Shown here piece after piece: positions 19,613 through 27,224 of a DNA stretch of 64,000 bases. Both the position numbers and the translations under genes were made by a program. The notes under the pieces were generated by a model, which saw only the letters and a list, made by a program, of their open reading frames with translations, did no database searches and was not told where the DNA came from. Source of the stretch: Nocardioides ginsengisegetis (lineage in GTDB: Bacteria; Actinomycetota; Actinomycetes; Propionibacteriales; Nocardioidaceae); assembly GCF_014138045.1 (NCBI RefSeq), contig NZ_JACGXA010000001.1:369501-433500 (forward strand). The letters run 5' to 3'. Each line of letters opens with the position of its first letter. Position 1 is the first letter of the stretch.

Positions 19613-20668
19613 GTGAGCACCCGACCCCTGACCCTGTCCGTGCTCGACCTGGTGCCGGTCCGCAGCGACCAGTCCACGGGCGACGCGCTGGCCGCGACCC
19701 TGGCCCTGGCGAGGACGGCCGACGATCTCGGCTACCACCGCTACTGGCTCGCCGAGCACCACAACATGCCGGCCGTGGCCGCCACGAACCCGCCGGTGCT
19801 GATCGGGATGGTCGCGGGCGCCACCTCGAGGATCCGGGTGGGGTCCGGCGGCGTGATGCTGCCCAACCACGCGCCGCTCGTCGTCGCCGAGCAGTTCGCG
19901 CTGCTGGAGGCGGCCTACCCCGGCCGGATCGACCTCGGCATCGGCCGTGCCCCCGGCACCGACCCGGTCACCAGCTACGCACTGCGCCACGGCGCCGGCG
20001 GCGTCAGCGACGAGGCGGTCACGCGCTTCCCCGAGTACGTTGACAACGTGCTGGCCATGATGGACGCCGGGGGAGTGCAGGTGGCGGTCCAGGGCCGCAG
20101 CCACCCGTTGCGGGCCACGCCGCTCGCCACGTCCGTCCCGACGATCTGGCTGCTCGGCTCCTCCGACTACTCCGCCCGCCTGGCGGCCGAGAAGGGGATG
20201 CCGTACGTCTTCGCGCACCACTTCAGCGGGAGCGGGACCGCCGAGGCGCTCGAGCTCTACCGGTCGCAGTTCCGTCCCTCGGCCGAGCTGGCCGAGCCGC
20301 GCACCTTCCTGACCGTCAACGCCGTCGTCGCCGACACCCAGGAGGATGCCGACCGTCTGGCCCTCCCGCAGCTGCTCGCGATGCTGGCCCTGCGCACCGG
20401 GGGCCGGCTCGCTCCGCAGCAGCTCGTCGAGGAGGCCGAGAAGGTCGAGGTGCCGCAGGCGCACCGGGGCCTGCTCGACGCGATGCGGTCCCGCTGGGTG
20501 ATCGGCGACCCGGCGAGCGCCCGCGATCGACTGGAAATGCTCGCCGCGACGTATGGTGTGGACGAGGTGATGGTCCACCCCGTCGCGGGCAGCTGGACCG
20601 GCACCGAACCCGGCCGGAGCCCCGCCCGCGAGCAGACCCTGCGCCTGCTGGCCGCTGCGGGTGCCTAG
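19613..20668 (+). CDS. Luciferase-like (LLM class) flavin-dependent oxidoreductase
   Basis: 351 residues, GTG start after GGGTCGGG. The bacterial-luciferase fold is recognised by YHRYWLAEHHNMP near residue 40, IRVGSGGVMLPNHAPLVVAEQF near 80 and RIDLGIGRAPG near 105. This subgroup (MsnO8-like) uses reduced FMN or F420; substrate unknown. It sits 27 bp after the TerC gene but looks functionally unrelated, and precedes the long infA leader. Confidence 0.88.
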   Translation: MSTRPLTLSVLDLVPVRSDQSTGDALAATLALARTADDLGYHRYWLAEHHNMPAVAATNPPVLIGMVAGATSRIRVGSGGVMLPNHAPLVVAEQFALLEAAYPGRIDLGIGRAPGTDPVTSYALRHGAGGVSDEAVTRFPEYVDNVLAMMDAGGVQVAVQGRSHPLRATPLATSVPTIWLLGSSDYSARLAAEKGMPYVFAHHFSGSGTAEALELYRSQFRPSAELAEPRTFLTVNAVVADTQEDADRLALPQLLAMLALRTGGRLAPQQLVEEAEKVEVPQAHRGLLDAMRSRWVIGDPASARDRLEMLAATYGVDEVMVHPVAGSWTGTEPGRSPAREQTLRLLAAAGA

Positions 20669-20957
20669 CGGAACCGATTCGTGTTTCCGGGCCGTTTCCC
20701 ACTAAACTGGCGTGTCGGCCCAACGTGGGTCTGTTGCGTGGCGCCTCGCGGCTGCCCGGACCACAACCAGAACGCTCATTCGAGGGTTCGGTCGTGCGCC
20801 CGGGAATGAGGACCACACAGCGGCTTCACGAGGTCCACCGGTCCCCGGACCGGAGGTTCCCGGGCCACCCGGATCCGGTCGACACCGGTCCGGTGCAAGG
20901 AACGGTAGACCGTCGGCTCTCTTCCTGAGGCCGTCCGAACAACAGATTGTGGAGGAC
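20669..20957 (+). promoter_or_regulatory. infA operon promoter and long leader
   Basis: 289 bp without a gene. TAAACT at 20703-20708 is a plausible -10 although its -35 is weak, which would give a leader of about 245 nt. The leader contains CCGGTC (20838-20843) pairing with GACCGG (20848-20853), plus further CCGG-rich self-complementary stretches up to about 20895, and ends in GGAGGAC before the infA ATG. A structured leader is a reasonable reading; its function is unknown. Confidence 0.5.
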
Positions 20958-21179
20958 ATGCCGAAGAAAGAAGGCGTGATCGAGATCGAGGGCACCGTCG
21001 TGGAGGCCCTGCCGAATGCCATGTTCCGCGTCGAGCTGAGCAACGGGCACAAGGTTCTCGCCCACATCAGCGGCAAGATGCGCCAGCACTACATCCGGAT
21101 CCTCCCCGAGGACCGCGTGGTGGTGGAGCTCTCGCCGTACGACCTCACCCGGGGTCGGATCGTCTACCGCTACAAGTAA
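20958..21179 (+). CDS. infA: Translation initiation factor IF-1
   Basis: 73 residues, [20 protein letters not shown] to RIVYRYK, the exact family length. The frame is open upstream to 20712, but the ATG at 20958 directly follows GGAGGAC. The S1-type OB fold occupies the whole protein. IF-1 blocks the A site during initiation. First gene of the infA-rpmJ-rpsM-rpsK-rpsD-rpoA-rplQ unit. Confidence 0.97.
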   Translation: MPKKEGVIEIEGTVVEALPNAMFRVELSNGHKVLAHISGKMRQHYIRILPEDRVVVELSPYDLTRGRIVYRYK

Positions 21180-21206
21180 GCAGCCGACACCTGAAAGGAC
21201 CTCCTC

Positions 21207-21320
21207 GTGAAGGTCAACCCGAGCGTGAAGCCGATCTGTGACAAGTGCAAGGTGATTCGTCGCCACGGCCGCGTCATGGTCATCTGCGAGAACCCGCGCC
21301 ACAAGCAGCGCCAGGGCTGA
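21207..21320 (+). CDS. rpmJ: 50S ribosomal protein L36, zinc-binding type
   Basis: 37 residues from a GTG start after [33 protein letters not shown] followed by [18 protein letters not shown]. Cys11, Cys14, Cys27 and His32 form the zinc site. Like the zinc S14 in this window, it is the C+ form. The gene follows infA by 27 bp. Confidence 0.96.
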   Translation: MKVNPSVKPICDKCKVIRRHGRVMVICENPRHKQRQG

Positions 21321-21321
21321 G

Positions 21322-21361
21322 GGTCTCGAGACGGTTGCAGAGCAACCTCCTCGACCACCGG
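21322..21361. repeat. REP-like intergenic repeat, copy 1
   Basis: The 40-bp block starts GGTCTCGAGACGG and ends CCTCGACCACCGG, with an inner perfect hairpin GGTTGC/GCAACC. The closely related block at 21400-21435 shares GGTCTCGA at its start and CTCGACCACCG later. I recognise this GGTCTCGA...CTCGACCACCGG style from actinobacterial intergenic regions, but cannot run a search. It begins one base after the rpmJ stop. Confidence 0.6.
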
Positions 21362-21399
21362 ATCCTGCACAACTGAACACACCTCAACGTGATCGCTTA

Positions 21400-21435
21400 G
21401 GTCTCGACAAGCTCGACCACCGAGTGGACGAGACC
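21400..21435. repeat. REP-like intergenic repeat, copy 2 (palindromic)
   Basis: GGTCTCG (21400-21406) and CGAGACC (21429-21435) form inverted ends around an inner part that repeats CTCGACCACCG of copy 1. The pair of repeats fills the 228-bp gap between rpmJ and rpsM, which is much longer than other gaps in this operon. Confidence 0.6.
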
Positions 21436-21548
21436 GAACCACCTCCGGAGCAGAAGGCCGGAGCCCGCCCGACGAGGGGCGGGGCGCGACACGACCAGAA
21501 ACCTCTGTGAAAACCGAAGAGCACCGCTCTTCAAGAAAGGGCCAGTCA

Positions 21549-21923
21549 ATGGCACGCCTCGTTGGTGTGGATCTTCCGCGTGACAAGCGGATCGAGATCG
21601 CACTCACCTACATCTACGGCATCGGCCGTACCCGCGCCCAGCAGCTGCTCGCCGAGACCGGCGTCAGCGGGGACCTCCGCGTCCACCAGCTGGGAGACGA
21701 AGAGCTGGTCAAGCTCCGCGACGCGATCGAAGCCAACTTCAAGATCGAGGGTGACCTCCGTCGCGAGGTCCAGGCTGACATCCGCCGCAAGATCGAGATC
21801 GGCAGCTACCAGGGTCGTCGCCACCGCATGGGCCTCCCGGTCCGCGGTCAGCGCACCAAGACCAACGCTCGCACCCGCAAGGGCCCGAAGCGCACGGTTG
21901 CCGGCAAGAAGAAGGCCAAGTGA
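21549..21923 (+). CDS. rpsM: 30S ribosomal protein S13
   Basis: 124 residues from ATG 21549 ([19 protein letters not shown]); the open frame begins earlier at 21507 but those residues are not S13-like. A ribosome binding site (GAAAGG) sits 9 bp upstream. The helix-two-turn-helix and the basic C-terminal tail that contacts P-site tRNA ([20 protein letters not shown]) are present. Confidence 0.97.
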   Translation: MARLVGVDLPRDKRIEIALTYIYGIGRTRAQQLLAETGVSGDLRVHQLGDEELVKLRDAIEANFKIEGDLRREVQADIRRKIEIGSYQGRRHRMGLPVRGQRTKTNARTRKGPKRTVAGKKKAK

Positions 21924-21996
21924 CGGCTCGCCTCACGGCGACCCACTGAGCCCCTCACTCGAACTCACAGCTTCCAGCTACCCCAGGAGAAACTGA

Positions 21997-22404
21997 ATGC
22001 CTCCCAAGAGCCGCGCAGCGGCCGGCGCCAAGAAGGTGCGTCGCAAGGAGAAGAAGAACGTCGCTCAGGGCGAAGCCCACATCAAGAGCACGTTCAACAA
22101 CACGATCGTCACGATCACCGACCCCACTGGTGCGGTGATCTCGTGGGCCTCGGCCGGCACCGTCGGCTTCAAGGGCTCGCGCAAGTCCACCCCGTTCGCC
22201 GCGCAGATGGCCGCCGAGGCCGCGGGTCGTCGGGCGATGGAGCACGGCATGAAGAAGATCGACGTCTTCGTGAAGGGCCCGGGCTCGGGCCGCGAGACGG
22301 CGATTCGTTCGCTGGGTGCGATCGGCCTCGAGGTCGGCACCATCCAGGACGTCACGCCCACGCCCCACAACGGATGCCGGCCGCCCAAGCGCCGTCGCGT
22401 CTGA
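21997..22404 (+). CDS. rpsK: 30S ribosomal protein S11
   Basis: 135 residues, ending in [18 protein letters not shown], the invariant S11 C-terminus. The basic N-terminal tail ([19 protein letters not shown]) is typical of actinobacteria. S11 lines the mRNA exit on the platform. Ribosome binding site AGGAGAAA. Confidence 0.98.
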   Translation: MPPKSRAAAGAKKVRRKEKKNVAQGEAHIKSTFNNTIVTITDPTGAVISWASAGTVGFKGSRKSTPFAAQMAAEAAGRRAMEHGMKKIDVFVKGPGSGRETAIRSLGAIGLEVGTIQDVTPTPHNGCRPPKRRRV

Positions 22405-22435
22405 TCACCCGAGACTGAACAGGAGACTTTGAGCT

Positions 22436-23044
22436 ATGGCCCGTTACACCGGCCCCATGACCAAGAAGTCGCGCCGTCTCGGTGTCGACCTCGTTGGTGG
22501 CGACCAGGCTTTCGAGCGTCGCCCGTACCCCCCCGGCCAGCACGGCCGCGGCCGCATCAAGGAGAGCGAGTACCTCCTCCAGCTTCGTGAGAAGCAGAAG
22601 GCGCGTATCTCCTACGGCATCCTCGAGCGCCAGTTCCACAACTACTACGTCGAGGCCTCGCGTCGTGCGGGCAAGACGGGTGACAACCTGCTGCAGCTGC
22701 TCGAGTGCCGCCTCGACAACGTGGTCTACCGCGCCGGCTTCGCCCGCACGCGTCGCCACGCCCGCCAGCTGGTCGTCCACGGCCACTTCAAGGTGAACGG
22801 CAAGAAGGTCGACATCCCGTCCTTCCAGGTCACCGCCCACGACGTCATCGACGTCCGGGAGAAGTCGCTGGAGATGACCCCGTTCATCGTGGCTCGCGAG
22901 ACCCACGGCGAGCGCGTCGTCCCGGCCTGGCTCGAGGCGCTGCCGACGCGCATGCGGATCCTCGTGCACCAGCTCCCGGTCCGGGCCCAGATCGACATCC
23001 CGGTCCAGGAACAGCTGATCGTCGAGTACTACTCCAAGAAGTAA
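22436..23044 (+). CDS. rpsD: 30S ribosomal protein S4
   Basis: 202 residues, MARYTGPMTKKSRRLGVDL to QLIVEYYSKK. It contains the S4 RNA-binding domain (CRLDNVVYRAGFARTRRHAR). The short N-terminal region carries no Cys, so this is the zinc-free (C-) form, unlike S14 and L36 here. S4 is a primary 16S binder and, in some bacteria, a repressor of the alpha operon. Confidence 0.98.
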   Translation: MARYTGPMTKKSRRLGVDLVGGDQAFERRPYPPGQHGRGRIKESEYLLQLREKQKARISYGILERQFHNYYVEASRRAGKTGDNLLQLLECRLDNVVYRAGFARTRRHARQLVVHGHFKVNGKKVDIPSFQVTAHDVIDVREKSLEMTPFIVARETHGERVVPAWLEALPTRMRILVHQLPVRAQIDIPVQEQLIVEYYSKK

Positions 23045-23150
23045 TCCGGGTCACCGCGCCGGTCGCAGACCGGCGCGGTGCTCCGCTTCCTTTTCAACCA
23101 CGCAGTTCGGGTCCGTCAAATAGCGGGTGGGCCCGGAAAGGAAAGAATCA

Positions 23151-24167
23151 GTGCTCATCGCACAGCGCCCCACTCTGTCGGAAGAGTCCGTCGACGAGTT
23201 CCGCTCGCGGTTCGTCATCGAACCGCTGGAGCCCGGCTTCGGCTACACCCTCGGCAACTCGCTGCGTCGTACCCTCCTCTCCTCGATCCCCGGTGCCTCG
23301 GTCACGAGCATCAAGGTCGACACCGTGCTCCACGAGTTCTCGACGATCGAGGGCGTCAAGGAGGACATCACCGAGGTCATCCTCAACCTGAAGGGCCTGG
23401 TCGTCTCCTCCGAGCACGACGAGCCCGTCACGATGTACCTGCGCAAGTCCGGTGCCGGTGACGTCACCGCTGCCGACATCGCCCCGCCGGCCGGCGTCGA
23501 GGTGCACAACCCCGACCTCAAGATCGCGACCCTGTCCGACAAGGGCAAGCTCGAGATGGAGCTGGTCGTCGAGCGTGGCCGCGGCTACGTCTCGGCCGTC
23601 CAGAACAAGGGTGCCGACAACGAGATCGGCCGGATGCCGGTCGACTCGATCTACAGCCCCGTGCTGAAGGTGACCTACAAGGTCGAGGCCACCCGAGTCG
23701 AGCAGCGCACCGACTTCGACAAGCTCGTCATCGACGTCGAGACCAAGCCGTCGATCCGTCCCCGCGACGCGATCGCCTCGGCCGGCAAGACCCTGGTCGA
23801 GCTGTTCGGCCTGGCCCGTGAGCTCAACGTCGAGGCCGAGGGCATCGACATCGGCCCGTCGCCCGTCGACGAGCAGCTCGCGGCCGACCTCGCCCTCCCG
23901 GTCGAGGACCTGCAGCTGACCGTCCGCTCCTACAACTGCCTCAAGCGCGAGGGCATCCACACCGTGGGTGAGCTCATCAGCCGCTCGGAGCAGGACCTGC
24001 TCGACATCCGCAACTTCGGTGCGAAGTCGATCGACGAGGTCAAGGCCAAGCTGGTCGAGATGGGCCTGTCCCTCAAGGACAGCGCGCCCGGCTTCGACCC
24101 GCACGCTGCCCTCGCGGCGTACGGCGACGACGACGACGACGCCTTCGTCGAGGACGAGCAGTACTGA
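23151..24167 (+). CDS. rpoA: DNA-directed RNA polymerase alpha subunit
   Basis: 338 residues from GTG 23151 ([16 protein letters not shown] after the start), with GGAAAGGAAAG just upstream; an earlier start at 23127 is open but lacks a ribosome binding site. The N-terminal dimerisation domain holds [19 protein letters not shown], and the C-terminal domain holds [17 protein letters not shown] and [10 protein letters not shown], which bind UP elements and activators. The tail is acidic ([13 protein letters not shown]). Confidence 0.98.
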   Translation: MLIAQRPTLSEESVDEFRSRFVIEPLEPGFGYTLGNSLRRTLLSSIPGASVTSIKVDTVLHEFSTIEGVKEDITEVILNLKGLVVSSEHDEPVTMYLRKSGAGDVTAADIAPPAGVEVHNPDLKIATLSDKGKLEMELVVERGRGYVSAVQNKGADNEIGRMPVDSIYSPVLKVTYKVEATRVEQRTDFDKLVIDVETKPSIRPRDAIASAGKTLVELFGLARELNVEAEGIDIGPSPVDEQLAADLALPVEDLQLTVRSYNCLKREGIHTVGELISRSEQDLLDIRNFGAKSIDEVKAKLVEMGLSLKDSAPGFDPHAALAAYGDDDDDAFVEDEQY

Positions 24168-24274
24168 TCACCCGGTGAGGGGAGGCCGGCCGGCCTCCCC
24201 TCCCACCAAACCGACCGGCGCCCGCCGGTCGTCTACCCCGGTACCTGACACGGCCGGAGAGAAAAGAGAGAGCA

Positions 24275-24820
24275 ATGCCTACTCCCAAGAAGGGCAAGCG
24301 CCTCGGCGGTAGCCCCGCCCACCAGAAGCTGATCATCAGCAACCTGGCGACCGCGCTGTTCGAGCACGGCCGGATCACGACCACCGAGGCCAAGGCGCGC
24401 GTCCTGCGCCCCCACGCCGAGAAGCTGATCACCAAGGCCAAGAAGGGCGACCTGCACAACCGCCGCGAGGTCCTCAAGACCATCCGCGACAAGGGTGTCG
24501 TCCACATCCTCTTCACCGAGATCGCGCCGACCTTCGCCGAGCGTCCCGGTGGCTACACCCGGATCACGAAGATCGGTCCCCGCAAGGGCGACAACGCCCC
24601 CATGGCCGTGATCGAGCTCGTGACCGAGGCCTACAAGCCGACCCCGAAGGCTGCCAAGCCCGCCAAGACCGAGGCTGCTCCGGCTGCCCCCGTCGAGGAG
24701 GCCCCGGCCGAGGACGTCGTCACCGAGGCCGAGCCGACCGAGGCTCTCGAGACCGAGGCCCCGGCCGCCGAGGAGGCTCCCGCCGAGGAGACCACCGAGG
24801 ACACCGAGGACAAGGCCTGA
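24275..24820 (+). CDS. rplQ: 50S ribosomal protein L17 with acidic C-terminal extension
   Basis: 181 residues. The L17 domain ([20 protein letters not shown] to about residue 118) is followed by about 60 residues made almost only of Ala, Glu, Pro, Thr and Val ([18 protein letters not shown] and similar). E. coli L17 has 127 residues. Such extensions are common in actinobacteria. Last gene of the operon, closed by a strong terminator 22 bp after the stop. Confidence 0.97.
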   Translation: MPTPKKGKRLGGSPAHQKLIISNLATALFEHGRITTTEAKARVLRPHAEKLITKAKKGDLHNRREVLKTIRDKGVVHILFTEIAPTFAERPGGYTRITKIGPRKGDNAPMAVIELVTEAYKPTPKAAKPAKTEAAPAAPVEEAPAEDVVTEAEPTEALETEAPAAEEAPAEETTEDTEDKA

Positions 24821-24842
24821 GCATCTCGCTCTGAGTCAGTCG

Positions 24843-24876
24843 AACGGCCCGTCACCCGCGAGGGTGGCGGGCCGTT
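24843..24876 (+). terminator. Intrinsic terminator of the infA-rplQ operon
   Basis: A 15-bp stem (24843-24857 with 24862-24876, one G-U pair) closes on a GCGA tetraloop and ends in GTTCTGC. The T-run is poor, as usual in high-GC actinobacteria, but the stem is the strongest near here. It lies between rplQ and the convergent ketopantoate reductase gene, so it may act in both directions. Confidence 0.8.
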
Positions 24877-24900
24877 CTGCATGCCGGGGAGGACCCTGCG

Positions 24901-25860
24901 TCACAAGCGCGCGAGCAGGTCCGCGGCGGGGATGCTGCGGGCCGGGCCGCGGCGGCGGGCGAGGTCGGCGGTGACCTGCTGGACCAGGGCGTTCACGGGT
25001 GTGGGGATGCCGTGCAGGCGGCCCAGCAGCACGATCTCGCCGGCGAGGTAGTCGGTCTCGACGGTGCCGAGGCCGCGGGTGAGGCTCTGCCAGGTGGAGC
25101 CGCCGGCGGGCGGACGGTCGGTACGGCGGCGCAGGGTGTCGCCCCGACGGGCGCGGTCCTCGGCGTCGGTCACGACCGGGATGCCGGCGGCGGCCAGGAC
25201 CCGCTCGCCCTCGTCGCGGGCCAGGTCGGCCAGCTTCTCGGCGTCGCCGTCGGGGAGGCAGGCGGCATCGACCCCGTTGCCGACGTTCATCAGCAGCTTG
25301 CGATGCTTCCAGGCCATGATGTCGGGCCGCGGCACGGACTCGAACCCCGCGCGCTGGAGGTCCGCCGCGACCGCCTCGGCCACCTCGTCGCTGCCGGTGG
25401 GGAAGCGGCCCAGGTCGAGGATGCCGGGGACCGGGTGGCACTTCTGGACGACCGCGCCCGGCTCGAGGTGGGTGCTGGGCAGCATCACGCACATGCCGTA
25501 GGTGCGTTCCATCCGGCGCAGCACGACCGCCTCGTTGGCGACGCCGTTCTGCGCGCAGACGACGGGGGTCGAGGGCGGTGCGTGGGCGACCAGGTCGTCG
25601 AGGGCCGCCGGCGTCTGGTGGGACTTCACGGCGAGCAGGACGACGGTGTCGTCGGTCCAGGCGACGCCCGCCGCGCTGCCGGCGACCGGCGCATCGGCCA
25701 GGAGCCGGCCGTCCGCGGTGTCGAGGACCATGCCGCCCTGGTCGCGGACCCGGTCGAGGTGGGCGCCGCGAGCCACCAGGGTCGTCGGCACCCCGGCCAG
25801 GTGCAGCCGCGCCCCGATCACGCCACCGACCGCACCGGCGCCGAGGACGACGTACCTCAT
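24901..25860 (-). CDS. Ketopantoate reductase family protein (PanE/ApbA-like)
   Basis: 319 residues starting MRYVVLGAGAVGGVIGARLH, an N-terminal Rossmann fold with GAGAVGG for NADP. VVLLAVKSHQT carries the conserved Lys region and QNGVANEAVVLRRM the loop near the active site. The C-terminal helical ApbA domain is present (WKHRKLLMNVGNGVDAA). True PanE reduces 2-dehydropantoate in pantothenate synthesis; many paralogues act on other 2-oxoacids, so I leave the symbol empty. It is 7 bp downstream of a GntR gene and probably cotranscribed. Confidence 0.85.
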   Translation of the reverse strand: MRYVVLGAGAVGGVIGARLHLAGVPTTLVARGAHLDRVRDQGGMVLDTADGRLLADAPVAGSAAGVAWTDDTVVLLAVKSHQTPAALDDLVAHAPPSTPVVCAQNGVANEAVVLRRMERTYGMCVMLPSTHLEPGAVVQKCHPVPGILDLGRFPTGSDEVAEAVAADLQRAGFESVPRPDIMAWKHRKLLMNVGNGVDAACLPDGDAEKLADLARDEGERVLAAAGIPVVTDAEDRARRGDTLRRRTDRPPAGGSTWQSLTRGLGTVETDYLAGEIVLLGRLHGIPTPVNALVQQVTADLARRRGPARSIPAADLLARL

Positions 25861-25867
25861 CGGCGCC

Positions 25868-26233
25868 TCACCGGCCGCTCGGCCAGGCGCGGGCGACGAG
25901 GTCCTGGGCCTCCTCCAGCCCGAGGCCGAGTCGGCGTGCGGTGTGGGCGTACGACGCTGCCGCGGTGCCGGCCTGCCCCGACGAGGCGACGCGGGACGGG
26001 GCGATGGAGGTGCCGCGGCGGCCCTCGGTGACCACGACCCCGTCGGACTCCAGCTCGCGGTAGGCGCGGGCCACCGTGTTGGCCGCGAGGTGCAGCTCGG
26101 CGGCGAGCGCCCGGACCGTGGGCAGGCGGGTCCCGGGGGCCAGCTCGCCCGAGGCGGCCCGCCGCGCGATCTGGACCCGGAGCTGCTCGTAGGGCGGCCG
26201 GTCCGACGCGGGGTCCGGGGGAGCGACGTGCAT
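25868..26233 (-). CDS. GntR family regulator, short YtrA-like type
   Basis: 121 residues. An N-terminal winged helix spans about 10-78, with ELHLAANTVARAYRELESDGVV as the recognition part. A short helical tail follows instead of a ligand domain, which is the YtrA subfamily layout. Such regulators often repress their own operon and a neighbouring transporter or enzyme. Likely targets are itself and the reductase gene downstream, and possibly the divergent kinase gene. A -10 box lies just before the start. Confidence 0.87.
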   Translation of the reverse strand: MHVAPPDPASDRPPYEQLRVQIARRAASGELAPGTRLPTVRALAAELHLAANTVARAYRELESDGVVVTEGRRGTSIAPSRVASSGQAGTAAASYAHTARRLGLGLEEAQDLVARAWPSGR

Positions 26234-26240
26234 GAGACGG

Positions 26241-26246
26241 ACCCTA
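26241..26246 (-). promoter_or_regulatory. -10 box of the GntR gene (leaderless)
   Basis: TAGGGT on the minus strand ends 7 nt before the ATG at 26233, so the transcript would begin at or next to the start codon. Confidence 0.5.
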
Positions 26247-26289
26247 CGCGCGGTTCCGCCCGGGGCCGAGATTCGATAGACAACTCCCC

Positions 26290-27201
26290 ATGGAACACGA
26301 CGTGCTGGTGGTGGGTGAGTCCCTGGTCGACATCGTCCGGGGGTCCGACGGGAGCACGGTCGAGTACGCCGGCGGGAGCGCGGCCAACGTCGCCGTCGCC
26401 CTGGCGCGGCTCGGCCGGTCGGTGCGGTTCGCGACCAGCTATGCCGACGACCCTCACGGCCGCCTGATCGTGGACCACCTGACGGCGGCCGGCGTCGTGC
26501 TGGCCGTGGACCCGGCTGCCGTGGCCCGCACGTCCACCGCGCTGGCGACGATCGGCCCCGACGGGGCCGCGCGCTACGAGTTCGACCTCGAGTGGCGGCT
26601 CAACCCGATCGCCGACGCCGCTCCGCCGCTCGTGGTGCACACCTGCTCGCTCGGCGCCGTGCTGCTGCCCGGGGCCGACGACGTGCTGGCGCTGCTGGAG
26701 CGGCTGCGGCCCCACGCGACGATCAGCTACGACATCAACGCCCGGCCCGCGATCACCGGCACCGGCCCGGACCTGGTGGCCCGGGTCGAGCGGATGGTGT
26801 CGGTGGCCGACCTCGTGAAGGCCTCCGACGAGGACCTCGAGGCGCTCTACCCCGGCCAGGACCCGGTGTCCTCGGCCCGGGACCTGCTGGCCCGCGGTCC
26901 GGCCGCGGTCGTGGTCACTCGCGGCGGCGAGGGGGCGACCTGGGTCGGCCACCACGGCGAGATCGAGATCGCCTCGCTGCCGGTCGACGTGGCGGACACG
27001 ATCGGGGCGGGGGACACCTTCGGGGCGGCGCTCGTCGATGCGCTGTGGGAGCGCGGCCGGCTGGGTGGGGCGCTGCGCGAGGCGCTGCGCGACCTGGCCG
27101 CCGAGGAGGTCGCCGACGTGCTGGCCCACGCCGCCCGCGCGGCCGCCGTGACGGTGTCCCGGCCCGGGGCGGACCCGCCCTTCCGCCACGAGCTGGGCTG
27201 A
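26290..27201 (+). CDS. PfkB family carbohydrate kinase
   Basis: 303 residues. The PfkB signatures are both present: YAGGSAANVAVALARLG near residues 26-42 and DTIGAGDTFGAALVDALW near 236-253, with D242 in GAGD as the catalytic base. ATP-dependent sugar phosphorylation is expected. The FDLEWRL and DINARP segments resemble fructokinase-like members, but the sugar cannot be named. Divergent from the GntR gene; it ends 23 bp from the convergent flavoprotein gene. Confidence 0.9.
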   Translation: MEHDVLVVGESLVDIVRGSDGSTVEYAGGSAANVAVALARLGRSVRFATSYADDPHGRLIVDHLTAAGVVLAVDPAAVARTSTALATIGPDGAARYEFDLEWRLNPIADAAPPLVVHTCSLGAVLLPGADDVLALLERLRPHATISYDINARPAITGTGPDLVARVERMVSVADLVKASDEDLEALYPGQDPVSSARDLLARGPAAVVVTRGGEGATWVGHHGEIEIASLPVDVADTIGAGDTFGAALVDALWERGRLGGALREALRDLAAEEVADVLAHAARAAAVTVSRPGADPPFRHELG

Positions 27202-27224
27202 CCCGCCGCGGATCGAGGCTGGGA

